NCBI RefSeq assembly: GCF_000178375.1
Contig: NZ_ADNC01000027.1
Span: forward strand, 256,930-318,011
Direction: 5' to 3'
Length of the DNA: 61,082 bases
DNA from: Mycoplasmopsis alligatoris A21JP2
GTDB taxonomy: Bacteria > Bacillota_I > Bacilli_A > Mycoplasmatales > Metamycoplasmataceae
Position numbers and translations under genes: made by a program
Shown here: one piece after another, positions 37,505 through 51,295 of the stretch
How the letters are laid out: each line of letters opens with the position of its first letter
Position numbering within the stretch: the stretch's first letter is position 1
The notes under the pieces: model-generated
Databases searched by the model: none
Told to the model about the DNA's origin: nothing
Seen by the model: the letters and a program-made list of their open reading frames with translations, nothing else

Positions 37505-38266
37505 ATGCGTTTTTCAAAAACTAATTCATCAAGAAATATCACTATTAAAATCACTTTAACAGGAATGCTACTAGGTTTAACATTATTGTTTAATTACTTA
37601 AGTGCATTTATGCCTTTTGCAGGAACATTTCTAAAGTTTGATTTTTCACTGATATTTGTTTTTGTTACCTTTTACTTTGTAGGATTTAGATACGGAATCA
37701 TACTTTTAGTAATTAGATTCCTACTAGGTCCACTTATGGGCGGCGCGCCAACCGCTGATAAGTGATTAGGTCATGCAATTTTATTACTAACCCATGCCAC
37801 TTTTGTTTTATTCTTTTATTTAATGTACAAAATTTTAATTATTCATTCAAAATGTAATTTAGTAAATGAATATTATTTAAATAGTCCAATTTCACAAAAA
37901 AAATATAAATTTTATTATTTAAAACTTATAGCTATATTTGCAATTTCGATACTTATTACTTCAGTTTTAATTACATCAGCATCAACATTTATTTTTAACC
38001 CATTATACTTCTGAATATACAAAAATTTATTTGGATTTGGTCATATTCAAGAACCAACATATAGAAGTTTACTTGAAAGTTATGAAGAATACCGTTTATT
38101 CTTTTTTGGTATAAAACCCTATGCCCTAGGTTCATATGCACTTTTTATACCTTTTAATTTATTAAATTTATCAATAAATTCAGCAATTTTAATAATTATA
38201 TTAATGCTAGATTATAAAACAAATGTATTTAGCAAATATAAGGAAAATAGCCAAAATATTTACTAG
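37505..38266 (+). CDS. ECF transporter S component (substrate unknown)
   Basis: 253 aa, about six membrane helices. The first region T-G-M-L-L-G-L-T-L-L-F-N-Y followed by F-L-K-F-D-F-S-L-I-F-V-F-V and G-F-R-Y-G-I-I-L-L-V matches the S-component fold, closest in feel to RibU-like proteins. It would bind a vitamin and work with an EcfA/EcfT module encoded elsewhere. A long middle loop (about residues 105-130) is unusual. Start ATG 37505 is chosen over an in-frame GTG inside upp. It lies between upp and leuS with only short gaps. Confidence 0.75.
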
Positions 38267-38273
38267 GAGACCT

Positions 38274-40619
<2,346 letters not shown>

Positions 40620-40633
40620 TTTTTTCCTCATTT

Positions 40634-40663
40634 AGTGCTTTTATAAAATAAAGCACTTTTTTT
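40634..40663 (+). terminator. Terminator of upp-leuS operon
   Basis: AGTGCTTT (40634-40641) pairs with AAAGCACT (40650-40657), followed by TTTTTT. Confidence 0.9.
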
Positions 40664-40704
40664 GATAAAATTAATAATACATTGCGATAAAAAGGAGACC
40701 TAAG

Positions 40705-43311
40705 ATGTTACTACCATACATAATCATAGATAAAAAAGATATATCTTTTCCACATACAGTTTATGTGGCAAAAGTTGATGAAAAACAACAAGAAAAAATA
40801 ATTATAGATTATCTATTAAAAGGAAAATTTGAACGTGTAGCTATTTTTTATAATGATACCAATTCAAAAACTAATTCTATTATCCCGGTAGCTTTATATG
40901 CTAAACCTTTAAAATTTGAAAAAATTAAATCTGAATATTTTTTAACATTTAAAGGAATTGAAAGACTTAAACTTACTGGTGACAGTTTAAATTTTGACGA
41001 AAATAATTTTACTAAATCAGAAAAACAAACTGCAGAAGAATTTGAAAACGTGTATAAAAATTTTGTAAGAGCTGATAAACTTCATAAGTCTTTTGATTCA
41101 ATTATCGAAGAAATTAAAGAAACTCAAGAGACAATAAGTTCTATTCCTAATCTTTTATATGAAACATATTCTAATTTAGAAAAAATGAATGAATCTTTAT
41201 TGAAACTAAACCCTTATACTGGTAAAAAATATAAACTTAGTGACGTTATGAAACTTCAAAATATCGATCGCGAAAACAATCAAGATGCCATAGAAAATCC
41301 TAATGTTTTACTAAGCACATTGTTAAGTTTTACTACCGATTTAGAAATCTATTATTCTTCATTAAATCTTTTTTGTGTTGTGAACCCACTTGATTATTTT
41401 AATAGCTTCAGTAACATAATTACCTATGCAGCAGGCTTAATAGAACTTGAAACTGATATTCAAGGAACAATAAACGATAACATGATGGTCCAACAAAAAG
41501 AATTTTTACTTCGTGAAAAAATGAAAGTAATTAAAAGTGAATTGCGTTCATTAGATGTAGAAGAAGAGCATGATGAATACAGTAAAATAATCAAAAATAA
41601 AAAATTAAAATTTATTTACCCAGAAACAGTTCAAAAAATTATAAGAGAAGAAAACGAAAAACATAGTCAAATGATTTCATCTTCACCTGATGCTAATATA
41701 ACAAGAACTTATATTGATACACTTAAAAAATTGCCTTGAAGAAAAACCGCTAAAGAACATCTTGATATTAAAAAAGCAAGAGAAATTCTTGATAAATATC
41801 ATTACGGACTTGATGAGGTTAAAGAAAGAATTATTGAACATTTAGCAGTTATTTTAAATAATAGAAATCATTCTAAAAGCAATAAAAATATCGTTGAAAT
41901 TGACAAAGAACATGAAATTGATTTAAATTTATTTAAAAATTCAAAACTTAAAGAAAGTGACAGTGTATTTAATAATGTTCCTATTCTAGCATTGGTAGGT
42001 CCTCCAGGAACAGGAAAAACTTCTTTATCAAAAGCAATTGCTGAAGCTTTACAAAAGAGTTTTGTTAAAATTTCTCTTGGTGGAGTACACGACGAAAGTG
42101 AAATTAGAGGACATCGTAGAACTTATGTTGGCGCTATGCCTGGAAAAATAATTAAAGCTATTTTAAAAGCTGAAGTGTCAAATCCATTAGTTTTATTAGA
42201 TGAAATTGATAAAATGGCATCAGACATGAAAGGCGATCCAGCTTCTGCTATGTTAGAAGTTTTAGACCCTGAACAAAATACAAAATTTCAAGATCATTAT
42301 TTAGAGCACGAATATGATTTATCAAAAATTATGTTCTTAGCAACTGCCAATTATTATGAAGATATTCCAGCGCCATTAATAGATAGAATAGAAATAATTG
42401 AATTAAGTCCCTATACCATAACCGAAAAAGTAAAAATTGCTCGTAATCATTTACTAAAAAAAGTAAGAGAACAAACATCACTAAGTGACAAATTATTTCA
42501 AATAAGCGATGAAACAATTATTTACATAATTAAGCACTATACACATGAAGCCGGAGTACGTGGATTAAAGAGAATTCTAGATAAAATAGCAAGAAAGATT
42601 GTTGTTAAGGTAATTGATAATCCTAAAATGAAATCTTTTGAAGTAAAAAAAGAAATGCTTATTGACTTAATTGGGATTGTTAAATTTAGAGAAGAAGAGT
42701 TAGAAACAGAAGAAGTTAAAGGAACTGCTACTGGTCTTGCATACACCTCAACAGGTGGTTCAACCTTACAAATCGAAGTTACTGCATATCCAGGAAAAGG
42801 TGAAATTAAATTAACAGGACAGTTAAAAGATATAATGCAAGAATCAGCGCAAATAGCATTAACTTATGTTAGAGCCAACGCTGAAAAATTTAACATAAAA
42901 GATTTTGATTTTGAAAATAATATCATTCATATTCACGTTCCTGAAGGTGCTGTTCCAAAGGATGGACCAAGTGCCGGAGTAACATTTACTACTGCTATTA
43001 TTTCTGCATTATCTGGTAAAACTGTAAAAAATGTTTATGGTATGACTGGTGAAATTACATTAAGAGGTAAAGTTCTAGAAATAGGTGGATTAAAAGAAAA
43101 ATCATTTGCCGCTAGTCAATTAGGTTTAAAATACGTTTTTATACCTTATAATAACATAAAAAACTTAAGAGATATTCCTGATGAAATAAAAGATTTAATA
43201 ACATATTTACCTGTTAAAAAATATGATGAAATTTTTGATATCTTATTTTTAAACAAAGAACATAATTTAACAATTGATAAAACTAACAACAAAGATTTAT
43301 CTAAATATTAA
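40705..43311 (+). CDS. lon: ATP-dependent protease Lon
   Basis: 868 aa. Domains in order: N-terminal substrate-binding region, a helical segment, an AAA+ domain with Walker [10 protein letters not shown] and Walker B L-L-D-E-I-D-K-M, and a C-terminal peptidase domain with catalytic Ser in K-D-G-P-S-A-G-V-T and Lys in G-G-L-K-E-K-S. It degrades misfolded cytoplasmic proteins. An insertion of about 30 residues precedes Walker A. AGGAGA lies before the start. I looked for a CIRCE heat-shock element upstream and found none. Monocistronic. Confidence 0.97.
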
Positions 43312-43316
43312 TAATA

Positions 43317-43344
43317 AATAGTCAAACTAATTGGCTATTTTTAT
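43317..43344 (+). terminator. Terminator after lon
   Basis: AATAGTCAA (43317-43325) pairs with TTGGCTATT (43331-43339), one G-U, followed by a T-rich tail. Confidence 0.8.
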
Positions 43345-43361
43345 TGTCTTAAAAAACAAAT

Positions 43362-43384
43362 AAAAAGAACATTATGTTCTTTTT
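43362..43384 (-). terminator. Terminator of degV-IIA transcript
   Basis: Palindrome AAAAAGAACAT/ATGTTCTTTTT overlapping the stop codon of the minus-strand IIA gene, giving a hairpin with a T run in that direction. Confidence 0.75.
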
Positions 43385-43850
43385 AATCATTCATTTCAGG
43401 AAAATGTTCTAATAATATTTTATATACTTTAGAAGGAGTTGTTGCTTTTTGAATTTTTTCATGGAATTGATCATCTAAGGAATATAAAGCAATTGCTTGA
43501 ATGGCTTCGACTTGTAAATCTCTTTCTTCTTTTTTAAGAGCCAGGGTAAAAAACAATTTAGCTGGTTTTTTGTCTTCTGCTTCTCAATTAATACCATGCT
43601 TTGAAATTGACACAGCCAAAACAGGTTTTTCAACACTTGAAGAACACCCATGTGGTACTGCAATTCCATCATTTAATGAAGTATGCATCATTAATTCTCT
43701 ATATTGTAGAGCGTTAAAGAATTTTTCTTCATCATTTACAAACCCTTTAAGTTTTAAATTTTTTGAAATTTGTCTAATTGCATCATCATGTGAATTTGCT
43801 TCAAAATCTAAAAATATTGCTTCTTCGTTTAATAAATCTTTTAAGTTCAT
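43383..43850 (-). CDS. PTS IIA component, fructose/mannitol type
   Basis: 155 aa single-domain IIA (PTS_EIIA_2). The phospho-His motif reads D-G-I-A-V-P-H-G, and the N-terminal L-N-E-E-A-I-F-L-D-F fits the family. It is a free-standing phosphocarrier without IIB/IIC partners nearby, so it may serve a fructose or mannitol permease elsewhere or have a regulatory role. It starts eight bases after degV without a clear ribosome site, and the terminator overlaps its stop. Confidence 0.85.
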
Positions 43851-43858
43851 ATTTTACT

Positions 43859-44701
43859 TTATTTTAATTTAGGCATTATACTTAACGAAATTGCTTGAGG
43901 ACCACAGTGAACAGCAACAGCACTTGGTGTTGTAATGATAGAATCAAGAGTTATATTTTCTAAGTTAGCATTTGTTAAAACTTCGTTTTTAAATTCTGCG
44001 TCATTTCCTGTAATTAATCTAATTGAATAGTTTTTAATTTGATTAATTCCGCCAGCAAATTTAACAAGTTTTTCAAAAACTTTTGCTACTGCAGTTTTTG
44101 TACTTCTTTTTAAACCTGAAACAGAAACATGCCCATCAAATTTTAAAATAGGGATCATTGCGATTTTAGTCATTATAAATTTTTTAGCACCTGTTAATCT
44201 TCCGCCTTTGATTATGTAATCTAGGTTTTTAGGTATGATGTATGTTTGAGATTGTTCAGAAATATTTTTTATAGTTTTTACAACTTCTTCAATGTTTTCA
44301 TTTTTTTCATATAAGTCTTGTACATAGTATGCTACATCACTTAATTGATCTCCAGAAAACTTGTTGTCAACAACATAAACGTTTTGATAATTTTTAGCAA
44401 TTGTTTCTGCTTGAATTGCAGTAGAAGATAAGGCTTGAGAAATTCCTAAATATACAACGTGATTATATTTACTTGAAAATTCTTTAATTGTTTCTTCCAT
44501 AGTGTCGTATACAGGTAAAGATGTCATAAATTTTGAACTTTTGCCTAATAATTCTAGTATATCTTCAAAAGGTTGATTTCCATCTTCGTATAATTTTCCA
44601 TCTAATTCAATTTGTAATGATAAATAACCAAAGTTATTTTTTAATGCTTCTTGTTTTGTCATTCCTGAGAATGAATCAATAATTATTCCTAGTTTTTTCA
44701 T
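43859..44701 (-). CDS. DegV family fatty-acid-binding protein
   Basis: 280 aa, normal DegV length. It begins L-G-I-I-I-D-S-F-S-G-M-T (family: I-x-x-D-S-x-x-D) and has Y-I-I-P-K-N-L-D-Y-I-I-K-G-G-R-L, the conserved helix region that contacts the lipid head. DegV/FakB proteins present fatty acids to a kinase (FakA) for phosphorylation; mycoplasmas take up host fatty acids. It is the first gene of a two-gene minus-strand transcript. Confidence 0.92.
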   Translation of the reverse strand: MKKLGIIIDSFSGMTKQEALKNNFGYLSLQIELDGKLYEDGNQPFEDILELLGKSSKFMTSLPVYDTMEETIKEFSSKYNHVVYLGISQALSSTAIQAETIAKNYQNVYVVDNKFSGDQLSDVAYYVQDLYEKNENIEEVVKTIKNISEQSQTYIIPKNLDYIIKGGRLTGAKKFIMTKIAMIPILKFDGHVSVSGLKRSTKTAVAKVFEKLVKFAGGINQIKNYSIRLITGNDAEFKNEVLTNANLENITLDSIITTPSAVAVHCGPQAISLSIMPKLK

Positions 44702-44844
44702 GCCTTTATTTTATCAAATAGAACAAAAAATATAATAATTATCAAAACATTATTTATTATGAAAATTTTTTAATAAAGTATTAATAAAAATTTTATTGAT
44801 TCTTAAAAAATTATTATTTATTTATCTATATTAAAGACAAATTT

Positions 44845-44874
44845 GCAAAAAATACACCAGGTTATTGGTGTATT
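44845..44874 (-). terminator. Terminator of the glycosyltransferase-pcrA operon
   Basis: On the minus strand AATACACC-AATAACCT-GGTGTATT is followed by TTTT, shortly after the stop codon of the 44880-46484 gene. Confidence 0.88.
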
Positions 44875-44879
44875 AATTT

Positions 44880-46484
44880 TTATAATAATGGTTCAAAATA
44901 TCCGGTTATTCCTGCTTTTTTTACTATATGAGGATCGATAGATAAATTATTAAGTTCATATAATAGAAATACATCATTTGACTTTGTTATGTGTAAAACA
45001 TTTAAGCAATCATAAAACACTGATGTATCGTTAATATATTTAGTAATATCTTTTGAAATAACAAGGATCTTAATTTTAGCTATATTAATTAAATTTAATA
45101 ATGGTTTATTAATATTTTTAACATATAAAGCTGTTGGGACATTTTTTTTCTTTAAGTCGATTATTTTTTCTTTAAGTTGGTCAAAATAAAAATCATTATT
45201 GAACGAATATATTAAATATGTTGGCAGTACTTTTAAATTTTTTGTTTCTTGAAAGCGAATAAAATTTTCTTGAGAAATTGGAATAATTGTATTTTTACTT
45301 ATATTTTGTTTCTTTAAGATATATTCATTTCATGATTCTTCGTAAATAAATTTTAAATAAGGAATTTGATTAAAAAATTTATAATCTTGTTCAGAAACGT
45401 TTTTTACTTTAACTTGAATAACTTTCATTGTCGTTGAATTGCCAGAGCTATAATTTTTAATATAACTTTCAACAATTTGATATTTTTGATTTATATTGTT
45501 TTCTTGATAATTTAAAAACGAAGTCATAAATTCAGAAAATTTATTATCTAATCAACTGTTATGAAACGAATAATAAACATGATCTAAACTTTTATTATTA
45601 ACTTTTAAATTAAATAATTGAAATGAGAATTTATTCATTTCTTCATTTAAATTATCTAAATCTATTATTTGTCTAACATCGGTCATAGCAATAGAATTTA
45701 AAAGTGGATCAAATTCAATATATTCATTTATTTTTGATATTTTATATTTTAGTTTTTCTATTTTCTTTTCTTTTGGTTTTTTATAAATGAAAAATAAAAT
45801 ACCATTTTTTACATAATATTTAGTATCAGAAGATTTTAAATCGAGTCTATTTAATAAATTTTTAATTAAGTAACTATTAATATCGTGTATTAAAAAGAAA
45901 GGTTTTAGAAGTCCACATATCACTAAATAAGGACCTCGATTATGTTTAACGATTTGAGTGCTTATGTCAATTTTTATTACTTTTAATTTTTTAATTCTTT
46001 TTACGTCTCAATCAATGCTACAGTAGAATTTGTCATTTTCTTTTGGAAAAATAGTTAACTTATAATCATAAGTAAATTGCTTTTTATTTCGAGGCGCAAT
46101 AATATTTACTATTGCTTCTAAAAAAGTATATTTCTTTTTATATTTAGGATTTAATTCAAAGTTTATTGTGTTGGTTTTATCGAATTTTTGTGTTAATATT
46201 TCATCAATTTGCTCAATGGTATTTTTGCTAAAAAATTCATAAAACTCATCGATTGAAATATATGTATTTTGATTAAATTTTGATTTTTCTGCATCAAAAA
46301 TTATTGATAAATTTTTTGTTTTTGGTGAATTTCTGAATACTCTTTTTTCTTTGGTGTCAATAACAAAGTGAATTGTTCCTATTGAAGAGCGAGTGTTAAT
46401 TAAGTTTATAATTCAAATTGCACAAGCAATAAATAATAAAATTATAATTGCTAAAGCAGTGAACATCACAACCATGTATGGCAT
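44880..46484 (-). CDS. Large single-span membrane protein, possibly EAL-like C-terminus
   Basis: 534 aa. One N-terminal membrane helix (about residues 3-27) is followed by a long cytoplasmic-type region. Residues about 30-110 have a mixed alpha/beta look. The last 120 residues (V-L-P-T-Y-L-I-Y-S-F, then A-K-I-K-I-L-V-I-S-K-D-I, ending A-G-I-T-G-Y-F-E-P-L-L) recall the final strands of EAL-type barrels, which end in G-x-x-x-Q-G-Y-x-x-S-x-P-L. No EAL triplet or metal ligands are visible, so I give no enzymatic function. The start shares TAATG with the pcrA stop. Two TGA codons mid-gene are Trp, so the frame runs through. Confidence 0.6.
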
Positions 46485-48652
46485 TATTTAGTAATTACCC
46501 TTAATGATTTATGATTTTTATTAAGTGTTCTTATTTTTTTATTAATAATAAACTCAACAATTATTTCACCGTTATTAACTTCTAATACAATTCCTTCTCC
46601 AAAAGTAGTATGTGAAATAACATCGCCTTTAACAATTTTATCGCTTGTTAATTCATTATCAACTGGTGCTCCTATTTCAATTTCGGAAGTAAAAGTGTTT
46701 TTATCAACTATGTAATTTTCTAGTTTTATACCCATTTCTTTAATAAATCTTGATGGTTCTTTTTTCTCCTTGGTATCCATTAAATAACCACGAGAGTCTG
46801 AAATAAAAAGTTTGTTTCTAGCTCTTGTCATTGCAACATAAGCTAATCTTCTTTCTTCTTCAAGTCCGTCTGAACTACTTAAAAAATTATTAGAATCTAG
46901 CGCTTTATAATTAGGGAAAATTCGTTCAGTTAAACCAACAACAAAAACATTGTCAAATTCTAAACCTTTTGCAGAGTGTACAGTCATTAATGAAACATAA
47001 TTAGGTTCAGTGTCATATTCATCTGAAGCACTTAAAAGAGAAACTAATTCAAGATATTCTTTAATTCCTTTGTCAGGATTTTTTTCTTCTCATGCAGCAA
47101 TAGACCTAATTAATTCTTGAACGTTATCAGTTGCAGTTCCACTTAAATTTTGATCTTGTTTAATTTGTTTGTAAAATTCTAAGTCTTCAAGCATTTTATT
47201 TAAAACAACGTTAATAGGGTTTTTCATTAATGCACTTTTGTACTTAACAATTATTTTTAAGAATGGGAAAATTTTATTTTTGATTACATTTTTATTAATT
47301 GGCATAACTTTAAAATGGTTGATTAAATAATCATGCAAACTTATATTAAGATTATTAGCTTCTTTTTTGATTTTTGCTAGTGTTACTTCGCCAATTCCTC
47401 TTGTTGGAACATTAATTATTCTTTCTAAAGCAATATCAGATCCATCATAAATTACTCTTAAAAAAGCTAATGCATCTTTAATTTCAGAACGTTGGAAAAA
47501 TTTTGTTCCGTTAAAAATTTTATGTGAAATACTTTCACCAAGCAATTCTTCTTCAAAAGCACGTGAATAATAATTTGAACGATAAAGTATTGCAATATTT
47601 TTAAGTTGGATTTTTTTCTTGCGTAATTCATTAATTTTTTGAACTACTCATCTAGCCTCTGCTTCCATACTAAAACCATGATAAAATTCAATCTCTTCAC
47701 CAACATGATTATTAGCAATTAAATCTTTACTATATCTATTTTTATTGTGTTTAATTAACATGTTAGCAGCATCAAGAATATTTTTTGTTGAACGATAGTT
47801 ATGATTAAGAACTATGGTTTTAGAATCTGGATATTCTTTATCAAAATCTAAAATTAAATTAACGTTTGCCCCACGTCAGTTATAAATTGTTTGATCAGGA
47901 TCTCCAACAATTGTTAAGTGTGTATTTTCATTGCATAATTTTTGCACGATGTGGTATTGTGAACTTGATGTATCTTGAAACTCATCAACTAATATATGAG
48001 AAAAATAATTGCTTCACTTTTTAGCAACATCGCTATTATTTTCTAATAAATATTCAACTTTTAAAATTAAGTCATCAAAATCCAAATATCCCTTTTCTAC
48101 AAGGTAATTAGTATAGTGATTATAAATTTTTGGAATGTAATCATCTGTACTTAAATTTAGTGATTTAGCTACATCTTCTACATTCATGCCAGCATTTTTT
48201 GCTCATGAAATATGTTGAATAATAGAAGAATATGAAACTTCATGAGGTGTAATTCCAAATCTTTTATAAATATTTTTAATAATTAGTGTTTTATCTGATT
48301 CATCAATAATCTGAAAGTCTTGTTTATATCCCAACTTTTCGGCTTCACGACGTAGTATATGAACACAAAGCCCATGAAATGTAAAAACATTTAATTTGTT
48401 CATTTCACCAGAACAATACTGCGCTATTCTTTGGTGCATTTCATTACTTGCTTTATTTGTAAATGTAACTGCTAATATTTGACGAGGTAAAATTGCCATT
48501 TCATTAATTAAATAGGCTATTTTTCTAGTTAAAACTTTAGTTTTACCAGAACCGGCCCCAGCAATTATTCTTAAATGTGAGTCAAAATATTGAACAGCTA
48601 ATTTTTGTTCAGGATTTAAATCTTTTAATAAGTTAACTTTGTTTTTAATCAT
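46484..48652 (-). CDS. pcrA: PcrA/UvrD-type DNA helicase
   Basis: 722 aa superfamily 1A 3'-5' helicase of repair and replication. Walker A is A-G-A-G-S-G-K-T-K-V-L. Downstream motifs include L-A-V-T-F-T-N-K-A, Q-D-T-S in motif II-III region, V-H-S-A-K-G-L-E-F-D-N-V-F and Y-V-A-M-T-R-A-R-N-K-L. The C-terminal Tudor-like tail G-D-V-I-S-H-T-T-F-G-E-G typical of PcrA is present. The length is normal. It starts one base after the RDD gene and ends in TAATG with the next gene. Confidence 0.95.
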
Positions 48653-48653
48653 T

Positions 48654-49298
48654 TTATTCCTCGTTCTTGTTTCTTATGTAGATAATTTCACGTTCTATAA
48701 CTTTTGTGGGTATCAATATTTGCTCATCATTTTTTGTAATTAGCACTTTTTTTGTATAAACAATTCTTGAATTTGAAAGTTTGTCAAGAACAGCTAATTT
48801 CTTTTTACTAAATAAAAAAAGTACATAATTTAAAAAAACTATTGTAAATCAATTTCCAGAAAGGCCTGAAACAAGGGCTATTCCGATATTATCAAGTGTT
48901 GTATTCTCTTCATTTTTTCTTGCAATAATTTCTTTTAAATCTTTATTAGAAAAAAAGGAAAGCATAATTAAAAAAATGACTATTCAATAAAAAGCACCGA
49001 AGATATTTCTTTTTAATATATCCCTATTTAAAATAAGTTCTTTGTTATTTGTAATCATTTTTATTTTGCAAACGTATTGACCTATAGTTGCAGAAACAGT
49101 AAGAATTGGAAAAACAACATAATAAGTAAAAATAAATATTATTGAGGTTATTCCAAAAGCAACAAATCCAGGTGTTGAAAATTCTTTTTTAAAAAGAATC
49201 AAAACGTACATTAATATAACAAAAGCAAAATTTATTACAAAATCAATTACATTAGCCAGCAATCTAAATCAAAAATTACTGTTTTTATAAAAATACAT
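48654..49298 (-). CDS. RDD family membrane protein
   Basis: 214 aa. The segment R-L-L-A-N-V-I-D-F-V near the N-terminus gives the R and D-D-type residues of RDD proteins, and V-S-A-T-I-G-Q-Y-V-C-K-I-K-M matches the conserved T-x-G-K-x-x-x-G-I-K region. There are about four membrane helices, then a charged C-terminal tail. The role is unknown; RDD proteins have been proposed as transporters. It starts at an ATG sharing TAATG with the glycosyltransferase stop. Confidence 0.82.
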
Positions 49299-50320
49299 TA
49301 TTGTTCTAGAAGTCCTAAAATTTTATATCACTTATTTATAGGTGTTTTCCTTCTTAAAACATTTACTTCAGGTAAATTTTTTAGCATATACATGTTGCTA
49401 TCTCTAAAGTTTTTAAACTCATTTGTTAGTCACATTTTTTCTAAAATTTGGTCTAAACCTTCAACTAAACGATTGTTTCTTTTTTGAGTTTTTTCCTTAC
49501 GATTTATCATTGTATAAAAGCTAAAAATTGTTGTTCCTGTTAACAATCCTGCTAAAAATACTTGAAGAGTATATGCTTTAAAATAATAAAATTCTTGCAT
49601 GATTTTTCTTTTATCGTTTGTACAGGTGACTTCTAATGCTTTTAAAGAAGCCACAAAGTTTAACGGATTAATTCAAGTTTCGATATCAAAATATTCTCTT
49701 TGAATTCTTTCATCTACATAAACATATTTTTTTGCTTCTAGAAGAAGTGAATATGTTAATTCAAGAGAAATTTTAGAGTCATTTGAAAATGTAGGTTTAA
49801 ATTTAATAAATTTTTTAGTTACAGAAGATTTGTAAATTTTATTAAAAATAAATGGGTAAGTATAAGCTAGTGGTTCAGTTGATTCGTTCAAGTCAATTAA
49901 CTTATTTTCATCAATTCTTGAAGATGGTTTTCAACGAATCGAACCTATTAATCTTGGTTTAAATTCAATAATATCTGCTTCTGGAAAGTTGCTAATCATT
50001 TTAATAATTTTTTCCGTATAATGCTTTCTTATAGTGGTATCTGAATTTGTGATGTAAACATATTCACCTTTAACCATATTAAATGCTGAAGCAAAATTTG
50101 ATTGATTGCTTTGACGTTTTGAGTTTACAAAAAACTTAAGTCTAGTTCCAAATTTTTTCTGGTATTCAACTATTATTTCAATAATTTCTTTACTTTTTGG
50201 CGGTTTATTTATAGCCATTATGACTTCAAAATCTTTATTTTCTTGGTCATATAAATCTCTTAAAAAAGTTTTTACGTCTCTAGTGTCTTTGTTTAATGTT
50301 GATATTATACTTAGCTTCAT
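49298..50320 (-). CDS. Family 2-like glycosyltransferase, membrane-associated
   Basis: 340 aa. The N-terminal 120 residues fit a GT-A fold: M-K-L-S-I-I-S-T-L-N start, D-F-E-V-I-M-A-I-N, F-A-S-A-F-N-M-V-K-G-E-Y and T-N-S-D-T-T-I at the place of the D-x-D motif, which is reduced to S-D. A hydrophobic stretch near residue 235 may anchor it. It may add sugars to glycolipid or capsule, but the donor and acceptor are unknown. It is the first gene of the four-gene minus-strand operon with RDD, pcrA and the large membrane protein. Several Trp codons are TGA. Confidence 0.72.
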
Positions 50321-50448
50321 TTTATACCACCTTAAAATTTATATAAATATTTTAACATATTTAAAATTTATTATTTTAATATGCAATGAAAAAGCAATAT
50401 TTAGTAAATTTTTTATATTTTTTTATTATTTAAAAAATAAAAAAACTC

Positions 50449-50454
50449 TAAAAT
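50449..50454 (+). promoter_or_regulatory. -10 box of hydrolase gene, predicted leaderless
   Basis: TAAAAT ending six bases before the ATG at 50461; no ribosome binding site lies between. Confidence 0.5.
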
Positions 50455-50460
50455 ATTGAC

Positions 50461-51273
50461 ATGTTAAAAACACAATCACTTTTAAAAGACTTAGAAGTCT
50501 TTAGCTTTATAAATCCGAAAAACAAATATAACATAATTTTTTTACATGGTTTTACTGGGTCTTATTATGACAACTTAATTATTAAAGACAAGATTACTAA
50601 TTGTAATTTTTTTGCCTTACATTTGCCATGTCATGGAAAAAGCGTGTGCCTTAGTGATGAAGATTTATCAACATTAAATTTTGCGCAGATTTGAATTGAA
50701 TATATTAAAGAGCAAAATTTAGATAACCTTATTCTTATAGGACATTCAATGGGTGGAGGAATAGCAGCTTATTTAAACACCTTTTTTAGCGATAAAATTT
50801 TAGCTAATATCCTTATATCACCAGCAAATCCGTCAATTATTAGTAACATGAAAAATATTAATTATTTACTTCCTAAAACACATCAAGAAGCAACTAATTT
50901 ATTAAAAGGTTTAGTTTATCAATATCAAATTAATGAGCATTATATTCAAAACAATTTAATTGTTGAAACTATTGAAAACGCACAGGAAAAATTCAATGGA
51001 TTAAAAGAAATGTTAAGTCCAGAGCAAATGAAAAATAGTATGAAACTTTTTGATTTAGGATTTAAAAGTATAAAAAAACCCACACTTGTAATTATGGGCA
51101 AAAATGACTTAATAGTTCCTACAAAAGAATTGAGTGAATATATAGATAATTTAAATAACAAGAATATAAAATATATAATTTTTGATAACGCTGCACACAA
51201 TCCACATAAAGAAAATTCTGTATTATTTTTTGCTGAGGTTAATAACTTTTTACGCTTAAATATAGTTAAATAA
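50461..51273 (+). CDS. Alpha/beta hydrolase (serine esterase/lipase-like)
   Basis: 270 aa cytoplasmic protein. The oxyanion-region motif F-L-H-G-F-T-G-S and the nucleophile elbow G-H-S-M-G-G are clear. The acid is Asp in M-G-K-N-D-L-I-V-P and the base His in D-N-A-A-H-N-P-H. A cap of about 90 residues separates elbow and acid. The substrate is unknown; mycoplasma relatives are annotated as esterases or lysophospholipases. The mRNA appears leaderless. It converges on asnS with a shared terminator. Confidence 0.88.
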
Positions 51274-51295
51274 AAAATTGGGGCCTCCCAATTTT
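51274..51295. terminator. Bidirectional terminator between hydrolase and asnS
   Basis: AAAATTGGG-GCCT-CCCAATTTT flanked by A/T runs. It starts at the base after the hydrolase stop and ends at the asnS stop. Confidence 0.9.

Noticed and set aside
40620-40704. A possible CIRCE heat-shock element before lon
   Set aside because: The only inverted repeat there is the leuS terminator; no GAGTGCTAA-type half sites are present.
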